From positions 3,555,878 through 3,619,877 of the forward strand of contig LR746264.1 of assembly GCA_902729315.2 (NCBI GenBank): a stretch of 64,000 bases of DNA. Direction: 5' to 3'. The first letter of the stretch is position 1. The number at the start of each line of letters is the position of its first letter. Under the pieces are notes generated by a model. The model saw nothing but the letters and a program-made list of their open reading frames with translations, ran no database searches and was not told the DNA's origin. This stretch comes from Spirodela intermedia. Taxonomy: Eukaryota > Streptophyta > Magnoliopsida > Alismatales > Araceae. Positions 1-11,531 of the stretch are shown piece by piece. The position numbers were made by a program, and so were the translations under genes.

Positions 1-2662
1 TCCCAAAGCTTGAGTTGAAAAAAGGTTATCATCATGTGCAGATTAGAGAAGGGGGGAATCAAAGTGATGTCTTTTGAGTTCACAATGATGTCTTTCTACA
101 TACTAATGAATAATATCTTTTAGTCGTACTTAAACATCTTTGTAATCATCTACCTAGACAACATGCTAATCTACAGTGAGAATTTACAAGAGTACTAGGA
201 GCACTCTATCATGTTGACTCTTCTCTACTGACACGAACTACACTTAAACTTGAAGAAATGTTGGTTCATAACAATTGAAATTAACTTCCTGAGACATCTT
301 ATTGATTTTGATATAGGGAAAGTGTGAATGCACCACTCCAAGGTAGAGGCAATGAAACTATTACTAATCTCAACGAGTGTCAAGACACTAAAGTCATTTT
401 TAGACCTTATCAATTATTACAAGACATTCATTAAAGGTTTTTCAAGGGTGGCTGTACCCCTTCACTAGCTTATTATACAAACAAGAACAATGGAGGTGAT
501 CAAAGTAGTGTGCAAAGGCCTTTATAACTTTGAAATCAACCAACCTATTTATGGTCCACATTAATGTCATCAATGACATTGTGGGTATTGTCCTCAATCA
601 AAAGGCACACCATGTCATCTTTGATAGTTAGAAGTTCGACAATGCAGAATGTAATAATACAACCTATAAATAGAAGATGATTGACATTTACTACCTCAAA
701 ATGTGGATTCATTATCTATTGAAAAGTCATTTCACACTCTATACTAACAACGTGATGACAACCTATCTCAACACATAGTTAAGATTAACGTATTAGCAAG
801 CAAGGTAACACCAGCTAGCCAAATTTGATTTTACAATATAGTACAAGCTGGGAGGATAGAACATAGTTGTGAACATGTTGAGTAGATGACATGCGAGCAC
901 AAGCCTAAAACTATTAGACTGGATATAACAAGGTACAACAAGATGATATTGACGGGACAATTACCTTATATACATTGATCACAAAGGCACACCACCCATC
1001 GTGGTTGGGGCTCGTAAGACAATAGTGCACATAGGAATTACTTAGTCGGGACTACTTCTAGTCAGAACTAGAAAATATATGTTGAGTCATGTCTCATATG
1101 TTGACAAAACAAGATAAGAACATCAATGTCAAGCTGGTCTACTATAATCATTATCTATCCTAGAGGACTTTGGCATACCATCACTTTAGATCTCACATTT
1201 TACCATATATCTAAAAGTTATCAAATTTTACTCCATCATATGATAGCCATCAAAGATGATTCATTGATCTATTATATCAATTTATGAACTTTGCAAAATG
1301 ATGTAGAAATTGTCCACATTGTGAATGTCCAAGGAGAGCCTTTGATGTTGTTAATATTGTTTGATAATTCTACTCAATGATTCGTCACTACAACACTAAA
1401 ATTGTCTTTTTTGAGCCCTCATGAGATTTTATGTACTTCAAGTTTAAAAACTATTATTTAGTCAATATGATTCTTTTGACTTTTAAAGATCTTAATTTAA
1501 TCAATTAATCATTTATAATCATTTACATAAGAATCGTCAGACATATATTTATTTCTACTTGAGTCATGTTTGTTAGGATGATGACATCACCCTAACATCC
1601 ACACCTAAAATTTTCTTTTTTCTAAATTTGAAAATATATTTTTATCTTCACCATTTAGTTTAAAAATTATTAAAAATCATATACTTAAAAAAAATAAAAT
1701 TTTACCTAGTATTATCTTACATCATTATGATCAGTAAACTTTCTACTATTTTCAAAACCTTTTACAAATTATAATTTATTTATTTGTGCTGAAATATTTT
1801 TAAAAATCTAAAATTTAATATTTTCTAGTTCTAAAATTTTAAATTATGTGATTTATTATATAATGATTAGGTCACATTAATACCTAAGATATTATGTTTT
1901 AGCCTCACAAGATAATAGGGTGAGACAACTAAACACAGTAAAATTGGCATATAATCTAGAACGTAGAAGTGTTACTAGATATTCCCCATTTTAACTAGCA
2001 ATGGGCCGACAATCATTGATGTTATGCAACTATTCGATGTGGTGAACCTATGCTATCTAATGTCAATACTAGTACATTACCACATGGAGATGTTGGAAGA
2101 GGCAAAAGACAATATGCATAGAGCCATTGACAATGAAAAAACAAGCCAACTGATATTGTTAGAAGTTGAAATTTCATGTGAGGGAGAAAGTACTGCTTTG
2201 GATGTACCCAAAGATCTACTAGTGTGCACATAATACCTCAAAGAATAAGAATACATTGTCTATAAATGAAAGCTCTTTCCCCACAGTGGACCACATTGGT
2301 GTGGTCCCCTACATATTAAATCTACTATTGTACTTACCGATCCACTATGTCTTCCACATATCACTGCTCAAGTAATATAAGTCAAATGAGATAGAACCAC
2401 AATAGAATCAATCCAAGAGACAACTATCGACATCGACCAAAATGTTGTGAAAGGGAACACCAAGATACTCAAACATCAAGTAATTGACGGAGAAGGACAG
2501 CACAACCTCTACTGATGGATGAACTTCATAATCTAATGAGAAGGTGAATCACAAGAAGCATCTTGGCATCTGAAAAAAGACCTATGATAGTTTGAAGTCC
2601 AATTAGAGTAGTACTTCACCTCCATCCTAATGAAGATGTTGAACTTTCTATGTGGGAGAGAA
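1..2662 (+). mobile_element. Degenerate Ty3/gypsy (chromovirus-type) pol region
   Basis: Remnant of a retrotransposon polyprotein with many stops and frameshifts. Reading the + strand shows, in order: the reverse transcriptase active-site region at about 130-480, where codons at 151-162 give Y-L-D-N instead of the functional Y-x-D-D; RNase H-like fragments at about 540-900 (YLLKSHFTLYT, then a degenerate DALSR-like end); the zinc-binding part of integrase at about 1000-1130; the integrase C-terminal part at about 1940-2240 (YNLERRSVTRYSPF, HMEMLEEAKDN); and a chromodomain-like fragment at about 2470-2640. The order RT-RNaseH-IN-chromodomain is that of plant chromoviruses. A very AT-rich stretch at about 1390-1935 interrupts the integrase and is probably a later insertion. 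The element enters from the left edge and cannot be active. The same family lies at the other end of the window on the opposite strand. Confidence 0.85.
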
Positions 2663-3235
2663 TGTCATAACTAAATGACAAGGCCCTACGTGGACGTGGT
2701 ATGTGGGGATGCAGCAAGGTACTCTAGCTGTGAGGAATGCATGGGCAGCAATATGTGTGCAAGCAGCATGATGCACACAAGCACGACATGCATGGGCAAC
2801 TCGGAATGCACAAGGAGAGCAAGTTGTATAGGCAAAGCGGGGACACAGCCACTCTTATGCGATGGGGGAAATGCAAATGTGTGCATGTCGGCAAGTCAAA
2901 TAGTCAACACAATAGGCAGAACAAGCCCAAGGGCAGTGGGAATGACAAGGTGCCACCCCAACGGTTACCCAACAGTAAGGGCAATAGTCACCCACCATGG
3001 GTAACGGCTAAGAGGGACACTCATGATAAATAGAGGGGCCCGATCAACCTGAAAATGATGATGAACCTCACTTGCATATTCTTTGAAAGATCCTTACTTT
3101 GTGAGAGGTGAGCTAGTTGGGGAGTAAGAGGCACCTTAGCACCTTAGCACCTATGTCCTTGTCAAGGTGTAACACCTTGGGCTTGGACCTTATTATGCAT
3201 TATCTTGGGCCCTAACCCTCCAACGTAAACACCCC
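2663..3235 (+). repeat. Probable 3' LTR of the left gypsy element
   Basis: A purine-rich tract (gtgggagagaa) at 2652-2662 is followed by TGTCATAAC, the expected join between polypurine tract and LTR start. The element at the right edge has the same arrangement ([14 protein letters not shown] TGTCACGG on the - strand). A TATA-like ATAAATAG at about 3027 fits an LTR promoter. The 3' boundary is a guess because no terminal CA or target-site duplication could be fixed. Short open frames inside are not believed to be genes. Confidence 0.5.
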
Positions 3236-3276
3236 ACTAATCAGGCCTTTCCAATTGAGCACTCTACTCTTATTGA

Positions 3277-3278
<2 letters not shown>

Positions 3279-3352
<74 letters not shown>
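3279..3352. repeat. (CT)n microsatellite, about 37 units
   Basis: An essentially perfect CT dinucleotide run just beyond the left LTR. It is the first of about twenty (CT/GA)n tracts in the window. Confidence 0.98.
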
Positions 3353-3354
<2 letters not shown>

Positions 3355-3993
3355 CCCACTCCAAAGGCTATCTATTTGTTGGAGTGCTTTTTTCATGTGT
3401 AGCACGATTTCTTCTTTAGTACCCAAGTTGATTATCTTCAACCCATCAAGTATGCAAATGCTGTCAACACAGTCAGCAATGGATTTCTATGTTCCATTCA
3501 CCTTATAGTTTTCTTGATATATCACCTTCATACCCTATGCTCCAAACATTTTACTTAATAAAATACATTCAAAATATTTTCTGTCAAATAATATTGATAA
3601 TATTCTCACGTAAGCATCCATGTAGTTAGCTGATACAAATTACTTTAACAATGTGATCACTCGTGAGACAAAAAATGAGAAATTATTTCAAAATATAATA
3701 CTATGCAATTATTATCACTAATATTGGCGGATTGTCCACATTATTTATGCCTCCTAATGATTTATTTGATAAAAACTTCTAATTATAATTTAAGGCGTAT
3801 GAAATATGAAAAATATAATGGCATTTTAAAAAGCCAATCTTAATGAATGATTATTACGAACAATAAGTCAAAATTATACTGTTTTTTGTGTGAGTAAAAT
3901 TGTCCAAATTTATAAGACAATTTATTTATTAACGTAATCCAAATATTCAAGAATAGATTTAATTTAATACAACATGCATAGATTTCTAGGCAT
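3353..3993. other. AT-rich spacer, no feature seen
   Basis: Low-GC sequence between the CT microsatellite and the stop codon of the beta-propeller gene. It probably includes that gene's 3' untranslated region. No open frame or repeat was recognised. Confidence 0.6.
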
Positions 3994-5985
3994 TTACAGG
4001 TCACAAGTTAACCACATAGGCTCCACAAATTGGCCCCTGAGCTTGTCTCCGGAGGCGACGCCACACAAGGGCAGCCGCCCAACGTCCGCCGCAAGGTCCT
4101 CTCTCTCCTCCCCCCAGGTCGGCGTGCCGTTCTCGTAGCTGCTGCACGTCAGCCGCCGTAGTCCGCCGCCGTCTGCCGTCCTGCAAGCGAAGAGGTCCCC
4201 GTAGGGCTGAAAATGGTTCGGCAACCCCACCGGCTCAGCCACCACTCCGGTGATGTTCGACGTGAAGAGAAGCCACTTGGAGTTGGGGCTGAAGCAGACG
4301 TGGTTGCTCCGCTCTCTCCGAGCCTCTTCTGAGCCGTCCGGCCCCGCCACTGGAACCCGCCGGAGATCTTCCCCGTCCGGCCGCACCAGGTAGAGCCCAA
4401 AGACCTCTGGGTCCTTCGGAGAGTGGCGGTTGGAGGAGAAGGCGATCAGCTCGCCGTCGGGAGACCAGCAAGGCATCGTGTCGATCCAATCGCCGTCCGT
4501 CAACCGGCGGATCTCTCCGCCGCCGGTCTCCCCCTTGGTGGCGTCCATAATGTACAGGTTCTTCCGGCCGGAGCGGCCGGAGCGGAAGACCACCCACTTC
4601 CCGTCCGGCGAGCAGGAAGGAAAAGCGTTGTTGCGGGTGTCCGCCCTGGTAAGGATTTTTACCTCCGAGGGAACTAGATCGCCGTCGGCGACATGTTCAA
4701 GGCTGGCCGGGTCGAAGGAGATCCGGGCTACGTGGACGGTCACTTCGGAACCTCGAAAGATGGGGCCTAACGAGGTGTAGATTACTCCGCGCTCGGCGGG
4801 GTTCCAGGAAGTGTGGAAGGCGGCGGACTTCTGAAGGAGAGGCCACCGCCGGGACCCGTCGGAGCTGAGGATCATCAACCCGGGGCCGGACTCGAAGTCG
4901 CCGTTAATGGCGATGATGTCGCCGGCGGGGGAAAAGGAAGGGAAGGTGCCATACACTCGAGCCATCTTGAGCCCGGCCACGGGGCTAGCCACCGGGGAGA
5001 GATGGGGGACGACGGAGTCGCTACCGGCGGCTGCCTCTCCCCTGAACCGGTGGTAGCCGAGGCGGTCGCCGGAGTCTGAGAGGAAAGGGTTGTAGTGGTG
5101 GAAGTCCGGGTTGACCAGAGCCGTCACGGGGAGGAACTCCTCTGTTTTGAGGTCGAAGAGCTCGATGTGGCGGAATTGGGACTCCCGGCGGCGGGTGGCG
5201 ACGGCGATGCGGTTCCCATAGCGGGAGGCCGCCGGGGTGAACGCGTGGATCCCCGGCGGCGTCACACGACGCGGCGGTCCGACCACGTCGAGCTCCGAAA
5301 TGATGTCCACCCGGAACACGCTCCACCAGCCGTCCTCCGCCACGCGGTGGAAGAACACCGTGGAGTCACCGGACCAGGCCGGCCATCCACCGCGGCCGCC
5401 CGAGACGGGCACGCGCCTGGCGGGGTCGGAGCGTCGGAACACGACCACCTCCGTCTGCAGCTCGTGGAAGTCGCCCTTCCAGTGGCTCGAACCGTACGAG
5501 GCCACAGCCAGTATCTCGCCGGACGCGGAGACGGCGGGGCTGAGGTCGGCGTTGCCCGCCGGAGTAAGTCTCTCCGTCACCGCATCCGGCCGATCGACCG
5601 GAGCGGAGTACACCGCCGACCAGCTCCGGAACAGGCCCCCCGCCGGCCATTCATGGGCGGAGGCGAGGTAGACCACGCCGTTGCGGACCACGGGGCGGTC
5701 GTGGTGGAGGCTCGCCTGGAAGTGGGGGAGCGGCTCCGGCCGGCCCATCCGCGCGAGAAAAGGCCGGGCGGAGCCGGACCTCTCGGAGACGAACGCCACG
5801 CCCTGGGGGCCGTCGTCCTCGAGGAACTGGCCGTTGAAATTTACGGAGACGCCATCAGTATGGCGGGTCTCCGGCGGTCGGTCGCCGGCAGCGGCTCCGA
5901 CGGGAACGGAGAAGACGTCGAAGCCATACAATTGGACGCCGACGGTGGCAAAAACGATGGCGCCGCCGGGTAGGCAGTCCTCCAT
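3994..5985 (-). CDS. WD40-like/TolB-like beta-propeller protein
   Basis: Single-exon, very GC-rich frame of 663 residues from the Met at 5985. The protein has repeated blades ending in S-x-D/SPDG motifs (for example FPSCSPDGKWVVFRSGRSGR and MPCWSPDGELIAFSSNR), as in the PD40/TolB-type propeller. The opening GAIVFATVGVQLYGFDVF and DGVSVNFNGQF resemble a plant family annotated as TolB-related or DPP6 N-terminal-like (Arabidopsis At1g21670/At1g21680). No catalytic triad domain follows the propeller, so a peptidase role is not supported and the function is unknown. The frame stays open upstream to 6210 (738 residues), but the extra 75 residues do not look like the family. Known relatives, as I recall them, carry a signal peptide; none is evident after the chosen Met, so the true N terminus might lie in an upstream exon. 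Confidence 0.85.
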   Translation of the reverse strand: MEDCLPGGAIVFATVGVQLYGFDVFSVPVGAAAGDRPPETRHTDGVSVNFNGQFLEDDGPQGVAFVSERSGSARPFLARMGRPEPLPHFQASLHHDRPVVRNGVVYLASAHEWPAGGLFRSWSAVYSAPVDRPDAVTERLTPAGNADLSPAVSASGEILAVASYGSSHWKGDFHELQTEVVVFRRSDPARRVPVSGGRGGWPAWSGDSTVFFHRVAEDGWWSVFRVDIISELDVVGPPRRVTPPGIHAFTPAASRYGNRIAVATRRRESQFRHIELFDLKTEEFLPVTALVNPDFHHYNPFLSDSGDRLGYHRFRGEAAAGSDSVVPHLSPVASPVAGLKMARVYGTFPSFSPAGDIIAINGDFESGPGLMILSSDGSRRWPLLQKSAAFHTSWNPAERGVIYTSLGPIFRGSEVTVHVARISFDPASLEHVADGDLVPSEVKILTRADTRNNAFPSCSPDGKWVVFRSGRSGRKNLYIMDATKGETGGGEIRRLTDGDWIDTMPCWSPDGELIAFSSNRHSPKDPEVFGLYLVRPDGEDLRRVPVAGPDGSEEARRERSNHVCFSPNSKWLLFTSNITGVVAEPVGLPNHFQPYGDLFACRTADGGGLRRLTCSSYENGTPTWGEEREDLAADVGRLPLCGVASGDKLRGQFVEPMWLTCDL

Positions 5986-6780
5986 GGAAGCGGCGACGGG
6001 CCGGAGCGAGATAGACCAGTGCAGAGAGGCTGAAGGAAAGGCCAGAGAGTGGGTGCACCAGATAAAAAACCCGTCTTTGTGTCGATCCTGATATCTGTCG
6101 TGGGACGATGAGTTACACCTTCCACCAAGTTGCTTGCGTCCGTGTGAAAGGACGCTTCTCGGGCTGGCTATGGGACGCGTGGACTGTAGTTCTGTCCTAC
6201 TCCGGTACATACAAACGGAAAAGCGTGAGCCTCACACCGGACGCTTTTCGGATCCGGATCCGTGCCAGTAGCCGGCACTTTAGCCAGCGGTTGTTGGACG
6301 TACGGTTCTCCTGTCAATTGAAAGCAGATTATTTATGATCTTCCAATGCGTATCATACGTTCTTGGGGTTCATCTTCTTGGTAGCACGTTGGCAGTGTTT
6401 GAGAAATATATTCCGTTTTTGACCATTTTCTTCCATACCCATTTGGAGATTTTGAGCCTTTTTCTGATAAATATATTAATGTATGATTTGAGTTATAATT
6501 CTATTTTATTTTAAATTTTAATTGGAAAAATTAGACTACTTTCCTTGATTTATTTGGGAAAAGTTTGGTATTGCCAGTGGTCACTTTATGAAATATGTGG
6601 GGCAGAGAAGAGAAATGAAAATGGCTGGTCTATTTATTTTGATTCTATAATCTTTTTTTCTTGGAGTGTATAGAATAAAACTTCCAACTCCATCTTGCAG
6701 ACATAAAATGTCAATTTCGGATTTAATCCATTAAGAAATTTATTTGTTCATTTATTTAATAGAAAAAAAATAAAGACAAC

Positions 6781-6986
6781 AAGAAACTTACTGAGCCGCT
6801 GTAATCTTTCAGTACTTTCTGAATCCAGCACTTCCTCAGGAGCCTTACAGTGATATCATCTGATGTGACTGCTTCTCTAGAATTTATTTATTTATTTCAT
6901 TTATTTTAATAGAATTTATTTTTTTAACACAATAATAAACTTACTGAGCCGATATAATATTTCTGTACTTTCTGAATCAGTGCCCC
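6781..6986 (+). repeat. Local direct duplication of about 45 bp
   Basis: The segment at about 6788-6830 (starting aacttactgagccg, ending actttctgaatcc) recurs at about 6943-6985 with a handful of substitutions. Both copies are preceded by tttattta/aatagaa A+T tracts. The interval of ~155 bp between copies shows no coding sense. Confidence 0.75.
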
Positions 6987-9161
6987 CCCACAGAGGAAAT
7001 ACTTGTGCCACTGCAGGCATCATTTTTTATTTATTTCATTGATAAGGTTGAAGAGCTGAGGAAATATCCCTTCTTTTTTTTCATGTTTGATTTACTTGTT
7101 TTGGCTGCAACAATAATGTGCCTGACAGGCTCTTCATCATTCTTAGGAGACAGTGAGCAGGAAATTGATCAAATTATTCTGACCATATGCTAAGTGCTTG
7201 TATTTCACTCTATGGTTGCCCCTAGTTTTCTTCCAATTTTTATTTTATTTTATTTTTACATTATTTTTGTGACATCCAATTATTTCTATGTATTATCTAT
7301 AAACCTTTTCCAAAGTAAAGACTGCAGTAGCTCTCGCAGGTTGCTCTCACTGACTATCCCCAAGTAGTTTGCACTGTAGTCCCCTCTTCTGTAGATCTGT
7401 CTAACCTTCGTCAAGAACAATAAGCTTTCACGAAACAAGTAATGTAGTGAAAGCTCATTCTCTCTATTTATCCCTTGCAAAGTATCTTGTTTGAGCATAT
7501 TCTCCTCACAATTCTGATATTCAATGGAGAAGCCAAATCACATTTGGGAGAAATGTGGCATAGATCTTCCTCCCATTCTCATATTCACCATTGCAGATAG
7601 AACATGCCTATACTTGTTCCATACATAGTTATTTTCTTTCTTCCAGGCTGACTAGCTTTGCTATCTAGCTTGATATATACAGTTAGCATGGTAGTCATAG
7701 TCCTAATGATAAATGAGCCATCCATTAAGAAGTGATTGGGCGTTTTGTACCTCATATGGTACTTAAAATTTGATTAAAATCGTAATCAATAAAATATAAA
7801 CCCTCTATCAGTTCGAGTCAATGTTACCTGGTCCAGGCTTATAATAGGCATGAATCGCCCTTCTTTGACTGTGTATAAGTTCAATCCTGGCCTAGAATCG
7901 GCGTGGATCGTCTGTGTAGCAATATATACAAGTTTGATCCTGGTTAGATAACCTAATCTGGATCAGCCAATGTCTTGAAGGATGATGGATCAGGGCGAAT
8001 GTTGGTTTCGGCCAATTCTGGGGAACTTCATTTTAAATAGCCTACCATCCGGATTTGAATTGACTTCAATTTTTTGACAAAGTCATGTTAATATTAGACA
8101 ATTTCTATCAAGCCCATATGGAGCTTATATAATTTAGTCACAAGGAGAGAAAAAGTTCCTTGAGATATGGACCAAACATCAAAAATGAATTTATTTTAAC
8201 CTTTTTTTTTTTTTACTGTGATTTCATTCATGGGTCCATATGGATAGAAGAATACCTTGTTTTTTAGCTTGATTTAGAGATTATATTGCAGTTAGAATGC
8301 ATTATTCTATAACGTCCTCTGTTTTGATTTTTGGCTGACACCATGTTACAGCCTACTGCTCATGTGGATATTCTATGAAGCTTAACACCATTACTGAGAT
8401 GGGATTGAAGCGTATTATCTTCCTGCTAGCAACGGGATTCGTCTTCAATTTTTTTTCCATATGTTTCTTGAGATCGGGTTTAATAAATTTTCCAAGCTAC
8501 ACATGCACAGAAAAATCTATTTTTCCGTACAAATTTTGATTCACTTAGTCGAAAAATAATTTTCCTTGCAGGTGAGATCATAGATCAACTTTCATTTCAT
8601 TTACATTCATAGGTTTGTTGATGCCGAATATAATCAACTCGGCTATCAAAATAGCAAGCCATTAGTTCCAATATCAATGTAAGTTCTTCCTTCTGGTCGC
8701 CCTTCTCATGTCTCCCACAGTGAATTATATAGTGCCATCCTTTCAAGCATAAGGGCTACTCTCAAATCGAGGTTCATGTTGTTAAATAAAGAAATATCCA
8801 CATACTTTGACACAGAAATACTGCTATTCTGAATCTAGTCAGTTCATACCAAAATGAATATTTTCTATATTGGGAATCAGTAGCTGTGAAGACAGCCTCA
8901 TAAGCTCTAGTCTGTAGGGAGGGCCACATCCTCCCCATACTAAAGATCCACATGGCTTTTCAAACTGCTGATTTGTCTCCCAGGTGAAGTGGATGAAGAA
9001 GAAAGCCTGCAATGCTTCCCATGTCGTCTATCTTCAAGCAGCTGTACTCCCTAGTGAATCAGCATGGGACATAGAAGAACCGAAATGAAGATTTTCAGCT
9101 CCTTTGATCCGTCTACTTTGCTACTAAGGTTAGCAAATGGATGTAAAAATCTGCATCTTTT

Positions 9162-9186
9162 CATGAACATGAACATGAACATGAAC
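9162..9186 (+). repeat. (ATGAAC)4 hexamer repeat
   Basis: Four consecutive copies of ATGAAC. No gene context. Confidence 0.9.
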
Positions 9187-10576
9187 TGATCATTTATTGT
9201 CTTCTGATTTTACCTGGGTGTGTGAAGCCACCTGCCTGTCCACATCGAACATTGCCACCTTCAATAACTCAGTTCAATAAAATCTCTCACAGTGACTGAG
9301 AGATGAGATGTAAGCAATCCTCTCACTCTACAAGAACATTTTTAGATAATTTTTCTTATAAAAAAAAATAATGTACGGTCATATCAGACTATTTTATTCA
9401 AGCAAACCCAAATGGAAAAAAATAGAGGAATTAAATATGCTTTTTTATGTAAAAAACTTTAAAGTGGTAATTACATTAATGTGCACATCTCTATAGGTTC
9501 CCTTTTCAGAAATTCTCAAGATCATGTACCATTGCTGAATACCAGTCTTCTATATTCCTCTGAGCCCTTAGGGGCTGCCTCACCTGGAGCATCACCAAGC
9601 ATACATGATCATGAATGCCCATTATATTACTGGAATATTCCTGGAATATTCTTGATAACCCCCTAGCTGTAGATTATGGCTTATGCCTCCGTTCAAAGCC
9701 ATCCCCCGTTTCAATGGCTCATATTGAAAGATGACTCAGCTGATTGTTGAAACCGTCTCATGTTGCCTCGACATCTCTCTTCACATATTCACTCCCACTA
9801 TTTTCCAAAAGCTGGTGTATGTCTGTAAAATCATACATATGACATTAAGAGCATGGTATCATCTAGTGATTAGACAATTAATCTCACACTGAAAGTGGAA
9901 TTAATCACCCGCATAAACCCGATCTATATAGAGTGACTCAGACCCTATGTATGAATTCACCTTTGAACTATCAAGTTAACTTTTTTGGTCACATGGGGCT
10001 TGTTGTTCTGGACCAATTCACCCAACACCTAAGAAGCATTAGGTGAGCAAAGTGGCCATCATCTTTATTATGTCATCTCTCTCTCTCTCTCTCTACTATT
10101 TTTGAATTTAGTCCTTCCATGATATTTGATTTGCCTGCCTACCTTTTAACTTTAGACACCCGTTTTCATTTAATCCATGCCACTCGTTGTATCAATCTAC
10201 AAAAATGACCATTTTCCACATTAAGAATTAATAATTGTGATAATAACCTCATGAGATTTGGTTTGTGAGGTAGAGCCATCTGGATTTTTTGAAGTAATAT
10301 AAATATTTTGTATGGCAAATTTGAAGGATTTTTGCCCACAAAAAACTATTAATTATCCATAATATTGACGAAAATAATTCCATAATATCATGTTTTAAGG
10401 CGATCATCACGTTTCTTAGGTTTACGAGTGATAATAATTTCACATTTATTTAATAATTCGTTATTTAATTAAAAAAGGAGGGGAAAAAGTCACTAAATCC
10501 CCACCGTCCATCAAGTGGACTTTTTTATTATATCGGAAGTCAACGGTCGTTGACTCTGGCCATCACCGTTCATCAG

Positions 10577-11353
10577 TCAGAGCTTTGTGAGACGGAGGTA
10601 GGACTTCTTGGAGGGGAGGTCGACGGTGTGGTATCCCTGCGGGAACATCCGATCGGCCTCCTCCTTGGGCACGCTGGGGGAGATGACCACTGGCTCACCG
10701 GGCTTCCAGTTCACCGGTGTCGCCACCCGGTGCCTCGCCGTCGCCTGCAGGGAGTCCACCGCCCGCACCACTTCGCCGGCGTTCTGCCCCGCCACCGCCG
10801 GGTAGACGATGCTGAGCTTGATCCGCTTGTCCGCCGCCACCACGTGCAGCGCCCGCGACGGCAGGTCCCTCCCGTCGTCGTCCTTATCCTCCGGCTCCAC
10901 CATATTCAGCTCCCGGATCACCTCCCGCCGCCGGTCCACCACAACCGGGAACGAGACCTTGCTCTACAGAAGAAGAAGAAGAAGAAGAAGAAGAATCAAG
11001 GAATTTCACGGCGGCGATCAGGCGGCGGCGGCGGCGGGAGAATGAGGCCTTACAGAGAAGGGATCGACGAAGCCACAGGAGACGCCGAGGAGCTTCACGC
11101 CGCGTTTTCGGAACTCGTTCTCGTACTGCGCCATCTTCGCGAGCTCCGGAGTGGACCCACCTGCGGAGGCGTTGAGGATGAGGGGAGGAGGGAGGAAGGA
11201 AGAAGGAAGTAGCAGGCGGAAGGAGGAGCAGTTACCTGGGTCGGAGAAGATGACGGCCCAGCCATCGCCGACGTACTCGTGGAGCTTCAGCCTCCCGTGG
11301 GTGGTCTCCACCTCCAGGTTGGGAATCGTGTCTCCGATGGTCAGCCCCGGCAT
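10577..11353 (-). CDS. 1-Cys peroxiredoxin-like protein lacking the peroxidatic Cys (copy A)
   Basis: Three exons: 11353-11236, 11160-11054 and 10963-10577, all with GT-AG introns, giving 203 residues. It opens with the 1-Cys Prx signature [20 protein letters not shown] and ends with the full C-terminal arm ([27 protein letters not shown]). The catalytic core is damaged. Where active 1-Cys Prx reads [13 protein letters not shown], this copy reads PGGSTPELA: four residues including the peroxidatic Cys are gone, in frame. The end of exon 2 reads [10 protein letters not shown] and then splices to [10 protein letters not shown], so the usual SHKEWIKDIEAYTPG helix is also missing (paralogue B has it). 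Normal family length is about 218. Active enzymes reduce H2O2 and lipid peroxides in nuclei and cytosol of seeds; this product cannot do so by the known mechanism. It is either an expressed pseudoenzyme or an early pseudogene. The intact frame and splice sites argue against long decay. Confidence 0.8.
10968..10994 (+). repeat. (GAA)n microsatellite inside intron 2 of copy A
   Basis: About nine GAA units. On the gene's own strand this is (TTC)n lying directly before the exon 3 acceptor, so it supplies the polypyrimidine tract. Confidence 0.95.
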
Positions 11354-11423
11354 CTTCTCTCCCTCTGTCTCTCTCTTCTCTCTCTCTAGGAGCTCTGAGG
11401 AGACCTGTATTTCAGGCGAGAAG

Positions 11424-11531
11424 CTGAAATAGAAGGGGCACGACGCCGGGAGAGTGAAGGTGGGGAGGTCGGGGACGGAGGCCCACGTGCCAAGTGCATG
11501 AACCTAACACGTCATCTCTGAGGTCATCCTC
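11424..11531 (-). promoter_or_regulatory. Proximal promoter block of peroxiredoxin copy A (G-box, TGACGT, RY)
   Basis: On the - strand the order is GGATGACCTCA, TGACGT (11514-11509), CATGCA (11500-11495), CACGTG (11489-11484) and TATTTCAGCTTCTCGCC close to the start codon. CACGTG is the core of ABA-response elements, and CATGCA is the RY core bound by ABI3/FUS3-type seed regulators. Seed and ABA control is the known pattern for 1-Cys Prx genes. The same block, except the RY core, lies in front of copy B, so promoter and gene were duplicated together. Confidence 0.65.

Larger units (their letters stand above)
5986..10576. other. Gene-poor spacer
   Basis: About 4.6 kb between the start of the propeller gene and the 3' end of the left peroxiredoxin gene. 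The first ~330 bp are GC-rich and probably hold the propeller gene's promoter and leader. The remainder is AT-rich with short T and A runs, and no frame longer than about 70 codons looks coding. It holds a short local duplication (6781-6986), a small hexamer repeat (9162-9186) and a CT run at about 10077-10095. No transposon domain was recognised. Confidence 0.6.

Noticed and set aside
1386-1935. CACTA transposon inside the left integrase, suggested by CACTACAAC at about 1386
   Set aside because: No matching inverted end (GTTGTAGTG) was found at the far side of the AT-rich insert and no transposase frame is present.
2675-3033. Two overlapping + strand frames of about 100 codons
   Set aside because: Located in the left LTR; low-complexity Cys/Met/Gly content and no recognisable domain.
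5095-5973. 292-codon + strand frame opposite the beta-propeller gene
   Set aside because: Antisense shadow in very GC-rich sequence; it shows no family features, while the - strand frame has clear propeller blades.
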